Origin: Xiphias gladius
Lineage: Eukaryota; Chordata; Actinopteri; Istiophoriformes; Xiphiidae
Direction: 5' to 3'
Length of the DNA stretch: 64,000 nt
NCBI RefSeq assembly: GCF_016859285.1
Contig: NC_053417.1
Location: 19,150,706-19,214,705 of the forward strand
Positions 59,101-64,000 of this stretch are shown piece after piece. Positions within the stretch are counted from its first letter, which is position 1; every line of letters starts with the position of its first letter. Position numbers and translations under genes: made by a program. Below the pieces are notes generated by a model that was not told the origin of the DNA, made no database searches, and saw only the letters and a program-made list of their open reading frames with translations.

Positions 59101-61692
59101 CACTGGTGCATCGCTGGTCGTTACCAGCTCCCAGTAAACAGACAGCACCTCTGAAGCCCTCTGTAGCGCCTCTGAAGGAGACCCACTGTAGAGCGTCTCA
59201 AAACTCTCTGGCTTATCCTGCAGCAGATTCCCAGAAACATACCTTAAATATTTTCAAGTATTGCAGATTGATCTCCTTGTGCTGGGCACTTCCTCACATT
59301 ATTTCTTTGTCATGTTTTAAATGATAGAAAATGTAAACCTTCACCCCTGAGAAATAGGCTACTAGTACACCACTCAGAAACACACACTCACCTCGACCTC
59401 TTCATTCAGCTGTGGCACACATTTCTGAGAATAGATGTTGAGGATGAGCGCTCTCAGGGACTGAACATAGTCATCATTGACTGAACCCCGGCTATATTTG
59501 AAGTGGGTGGTGAGGAGCTCAAGGATCCAGGGTAAAGCAGCTTTTACAAAGCAACATTTGCTCTGTGGGAAATCAGAGTGTAAGGCACATGAGGTACATG
59601 GAAGGTGCATGAAAGCACGATACAGTTAATGGAAGGTTTGATTCAAAGGTTTCTGAAAGAATCAGCAACAATAAACAAATATTACATTACCAAACTTCTC
59701 CGTTCTATGAATGTGTAGGTTATCGAGCACCCACTTCTCAACTGGTTGTCCATCTGCAGAAACAAAAAATGTTTGGTGGTGTGATTGACTTTTCTGCTTC
59801 TGTTTTAACAGCTGTTTTTAATGCTGTTTCAACACCTACCAGATGCCTGACTGTAAGCAGGTGCTCCCTAGTGATGGAGTGTCTGCATGGACCAGGGACC
59901 AAAGCCATATTCAAAGGGAAGCTCAGGAACATAAGCACACACAGACACTTTACCTGCAACTGACACAACCATTCATCATCTTAATTACCTTCACATCCCT
60001 AAACTCTTCAAGAAGGGTCTGGCACACATTTATTCAGCTGTAAAGTACAATTCAAGTAGACATTACTCAAATAGATTATGCATCCTAAAATAGCAAAGTG
60101 AAGAATACTCTCAACCACCAACTCAGAGCCAATGTGGCATCCTGACCTAGACCATTTCAATATGAGTGCACTTCACATAGCAGTCTCACTCTGATTCAGT
60201 GATCCCTCCCAAATTCTGATAATCTTTCCTTAATAAGAGAGCTTTCTTGTAAATTATTTTACAAGGAAAACCAAGTTTTAAAAAAAACTTAAATGGAATT
60301 TCCTCCTAATTTGTGCCATAACAGTATAACAGTAGGCATCTGAGCAACTTTTACCCTCCCATCGAACATCTAGTGGTTCATGGACAATGCTGTTCAGTTA
60401 GGGTAAAAACAATACCTTATTTCTACTACTGCACATTATTTCTGCTTCTCGACCCGAGTCCTGGCGAAGTATTGGGAATTGAGTTGAGTTTGGGCAACAT
60501 GTACAGCATGTACAACTCTTTGCTGCGATACTACCAGTGAACGATGTTTAACGCTGCGTGACCTAAGAGGAACCCAGCCGGGTGTTAGATTGGTCCCAGT
60601 TATTCTCAAATAGTGCCCTCTACCATGGAAGCTTGGCCAGTTAGAGCAGCATGCACAGGCTCCTCCTGTAGCCAGTGCTGTCTGCTATCAAGCACCTTTT
60701 GGCAACTGTAACAATAAAATGGGCTCCAGATGGACACAATCCTTCTACACAGGATTAAAACATGGGGACAAGCATATGTTTCTCACGCTGCGGGCAATAT
60801 GTCTGCACTTGAATGTATTCTGATCTAATCATGCCCTTGACTCACTTGACCAGTGAGTTTGATGCGGCTTTCGCAAAAAATGGTCAGGACAAATGCCAGC
60901 GAAACACTGAACTGAAACAGTAAAACGTGATTTATTTGTTGCTTGGTCGACTTCTGAAGTGCATTAAAGCGCAAATGACAATTCTTTGAAAGCTACCAGA
61001 GAACAGAAGTATTCTTTTCATCTGTTCCTCATATAATGTTGAGCTGTACAGTTTAACTCATTTAGGGTTTCAAAACATGTAACATAAACTTCATGCAGAT
61101 CTTGTAGATTATATGTCATGATTTACCATGACTCTAAGTTGCTCAGTATGCTGCAAATGCAGATCAATTTCTGGGATCCAAAGGAAAGGAAAAAACATTG
61201 TGCCATCACGATTTTAACCAGCTATCAAAGCAAATTAAAAACAATAATCTTGAAAAAGTGACATTTGAAACAGAGAAGGTAAAAAAGTGATTCTGAAAGT
61301 AAAACAAGATGCTACGTGTGAACTGAAAGACTATCATGCCAGCCGCCAAGCCTTACTGGGAACCCACTTAATGACTGATAATGACACATAATCAAATTAA
61401 TGTAATCTAATGAAACTATTGATGTTACTGGTATGTGGCAAATGCAGGAACACATGATGGAAATGTCACCTATCACATGATTTGTTTTCTCCATGCCATC
61501 CATGACATCTATGTAGGTCAGCAAACCGCACAATCAAGTATCAAACTTCATACTCAGAGTAACACTTGCATGCCCTGTTCTTTTCTTGCTTTGTACTGAG
61601 TGTATTGTTGGAGTTTTTACTGCAATGATTATAGAAAAGTTCTCACCTACCTTAGTTTTGCTCTGAATCAGGGTTGACACAAGGATTGTCAT
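56128..61692 (-). CDS. csf1: Macrophage colony-stimulating factor 1, short teleost form
   Basis: CSF1 is the four-helix cytokine that binds CSF1R and drives macrophage growth and differentiation. Teleost forms are made as membrane precursors. Coding exons, 5' to 3', are 61651-61692, 59840-59953, 59691-59753, 59392-59562, 59019-59217, 58791-58927, 56477-56520, 56345-56369 and 56128-56172. All phases close and give 279 residues. A signal peptide (CLCVLMFLSFPLNMALV) is followed by GPCRHSITREHLLTVRHL, GCSITYTFIERRSL, VKAALPWILELLTTHFKY, LILNIYSQKCVPQLNEEVE and PVDWSCQHEY. These match the CSF1 helical core and its cysteines. A transmembrane helix lies at about 218-239 (LGFIIASICGGLLFILTLYC), with a 40-residue basic tail from three tiny exons. 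The long Ser/Pro-rich spacer of mammalian CSF1 is missing, which fits the short fish paralogue often called csf1b or MCSF2. The tail exons are less certain than the rest. KCC in exon 4 adds an extra cysteine. Confidence 0.9.
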
Positions 61693-61740
61693 CTGGTATG
61701 TGTTTGACAATGGAAAACACCAGACTCCTCTGTCACACAC

Positions 61741-63439
61741 ATTGAAGCAAAGAGATCCTTTTCATATATTCAGTTCCACTCCACAGAAAGGAATTTGCTG
61801 TTAAGTAAATTTGACACTTCGTCATGTGGTGCTGTTCTTCAAAGCATTGCCTGATGTGCTCCTCTAGCACAGAGTGAGTTCAAACCAAGACTAACTGTCT
61901 CAGCTGACAGACGGCCCTTTTTAAAGACCTCCCCTCTCGTCTGTTTGACAAGATACGGCATCCCGGTCTCTGCAGATGTGTATAACTTTTTTTTTTTTTG
62001 GGCTGTTAATTGACTGGATAATAGGTTTTTGTTCAACAAGTGTGACAAGAGTCCTCATAAATCATTTAAAATGAAAAATTGGACAAAAAGAGCTTATGGG
62101 AGCTTTAACATGGTGCTGGTTAAATCTGTACTTGTTCTTGAAAGTCTATCCCTTGAAAGCAACATGCATTTAAATCACTGTTCCACATATGAACCCTCAG
62201 AATAACAATTTAGATCACGGGCCTTGCCTCCTCGTTTTCCTCAGGAGAATAAATGCTGTGTTCAAGTGGAGCTACCTCAGTGAAACTGAGCCAGACAAAT
62301 AAAATGCATTCAACGCTTTAGAAGATCTGAAAATCACTGCGGGGCACTGCAGAGGTTGTTAGAAGCATGCTGCTCGAGGAATACAGAACTTTTCACTTTT
62401 TTTTAATCAATGTCATGTTACATCAAAAGAAAACTGGGTTTATTGGGTGAGTATGTACTTCTATTTGCAAGACCTGACTTAACCCAAGAGAGAGGGAAAT
62501 ACACAAATAGACATTCAGATAAACTCCTTTATGAGCTATTTTTGATGGGGAATTCTGCTCATAACATATTAACGGACTTCATCAGAGAGGAAACAAAACA
62601 TTTGGCCTGGGATCTATTAACACAGGAAGTGACTTCTTGCACTTTGTATTGTGAACACTTAACATCATAAATTCATGTATCTGAATCATTTATGGTGTCA
62701 TACTGTGGAACGTACTGTTTTTGTTGTTTAGCATTGAAATAACTGGGTATTTACACAATTCTTGAAGTACCAGAGAGGAAAACTTTATATATATTTATTT
62801 ATTTTTTTTTTTTTTCACATCAAAACACACAATTATTACAAAAGATGTTTTATGTACACAAAGACATTCACATATGTATACAAATGCCTAATATATACAA
62901 TACAATACAAATTACCTACATATATGTGAAGGTCATGAATTTAGTAGAAAGTAAACTGAATTACCTTAAACTGAAATTTAACCAAAAAAAGCTGTTTCAT
63001 ATTATAACACTGGAAGGGGCCATTCTGCATAAGCAGCACTTAACTTTTAATTAGCAAATTTGGGTGATAATTCTGCAACGTCTGTACTAAAAGTTAGAGT
63101 GGAGGACTCATATTTGTAACTATTTTTAAACACCAAAACCAACAATAATTACGTCCTTTCTAACAAGCATTGTGTATCCAAAGCCTGATATATCTTATTC
63201 TTCTGAGTCAGTCCCACAAACACCACACTGTTACTCATTATAACATCAAATTTGTATTACTTCTCTGCTGAAAATAGTCCCAAATAAATTCACAATTTCC
63301 TCTTTTTTTAGTAACATTGGCCAAAGACTACAGTGCCGGAGTCATGTAGGACTACTGAAGAACATGGCCACCTGAACCAAAGCTTGCAAAGGGATATCCA
63401 GATTCCATAGAAATTCCATAGATAGAATATTCTTTACAC
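61741..63439. other. Intergenic DNA upstream of csf1, no gene seen
   Basis: This is the region 5' of csf1 on its strand and may contain its promoter. No TATA box or other motif was convincing. A-rich and T-rich tracts are present at about 61990 and 62800. Confidence 0.45.
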
Positions 63440-63992
63440 TGTTGAAATTACAGCTGGGTGTCGACAGCGAGCCCCTCCAAGACTGGAATTACGTTTGCAT
63501 GACAAGTGAATCGCAGCATGCCAAACAAGCAGAATCCACAGCCACCCCAGTGGAGGGGAACAAGAAGGGTGAAACAAGAGTTTTGTCTGCCATGCAAGCT
63601 TCTCAGGGAAAAGCCATTGAAGAAATTGGCCAGGTTAGCAGACTACTGATGAATGCCTGATGAAAACTGCCCTCTGAGGCCTCTGCTACTTGAGCTACTT
63701 GAAGTGGGAGAGAGTGCTGGTAGCCACGAGGAGAAAATACAGAAGCGGATAGGATGGGGTGTGGGGAGGCTGCAAACTCTCTTTCTTCCCAGATACGACA
63801 AGAGAATGGGCAGAGAAGAAGAAGAAGTTTATGGAGGTGAGGAAGAAGTTTCATGCCCTGGACATACGCTTCACCCTGGAATATCCAGCAGAGCTTTGCC
63901 TCACTTGGAAGGAAAAACAAATGAAATTTGATTTGATCACCGTAAAGCATTGGAGTTTTTGAACAAAGACAAAGGTTCTGAGGGTTGGTCAT
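63440..63992 (+). mobile_element. L1-type ORF1 relic running off the right edge
   Basis: In one plus-strand frame about 63765-63930 reads LSFFPDTTREWAEKKKKF, then VRKKFHALDIRFTLEYPAEL and LTWKEKQMKFD. These match the C-terminal domain of L1 ORF1 proteins in order and spacing. After KFD the frame must change to continue as HRKALEFLNKD, so a frameshift is present. The upstream open frame 63442-63660 may be the N-terminal part of the same ORF1. This copy is dead or truncated, and its 3' continuation lies outside the window. Confidence 0.6.
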
Positions 63993-64000
63993 TGAACACA

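Overview
The window is vertebrate nuclear DNA and almost certainly comes from a teleost fish, probably a spiny-rayed (percomorph-type) one. The genes are split by GT-AG introns, the intergenic DNA is AT-rich, there are long (CA)n tracts, and the dispersed repeats, Tc1/mariner relics and L1-like relics look like those of bony fish. No prokaryotic, viral or CRISPR features were seen.

The first 20 kb hold no gene I can name. They contain a pentanucleotide satellite, short inverted-repeat DNA elements, Tc1-like debris, a tRNA-like SINE, and two small coding-like segments of unknown identity (about 4.44-4.61 kb on + and 5.22-5.32 kb on -). From 20.56 to 24.80 kb lies a degenerate internal piece of IFT122, an intraflagellar transport A protein. 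It has eight exons with introns kept, two in-frame stops, a 22-base deletion and a damaged splice donor. From 26.56 to 34.42 kb on the minus strand is a 15-exon eif2d gene, with one apparent 2-base frameshift in exon 3. From 37.08 to 45.24 kb on the plus strand is an intact 10-exon mapkapk2 gene. A decayed Tc1-like transposon lies at 45.6-47.0 kb. fibromodulin (fmod) follows at 50.07-53.45 kb on the plus strand, and a 9-exon csf1 (macrophage colony-stimulating factor) gene at 56.13-61.69 kb on the minus strand. The right edge runs into an L1-type ORF1 relic.

The genes do not form a pathway. eif2d, mapkapk2 and fmod also lie on human chromosome 1q32, so this looks like an ancient linkage block that has gained csf1 and an IFT122 fragment. 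il10, which sits near mapkapk2 in mammals and some fish, was not found between mapkapk2 and fmod. This may mean the window carries one of two duplicated teleost copies of the block.

Exon boundaries were placed by eye from splice sites, reading-frame phase and recalled family sequences. Phase closes for mapkapk2, fmod and csf1. It closes for eif2d only if the 2-base excess is discounted. I found no convincing undescribed system. The observations most worth checking are the IFT122 relic, the eif2d frameshift, the fibromodulin that lacks its tyrosine-rich segment, and the nested repeat families.
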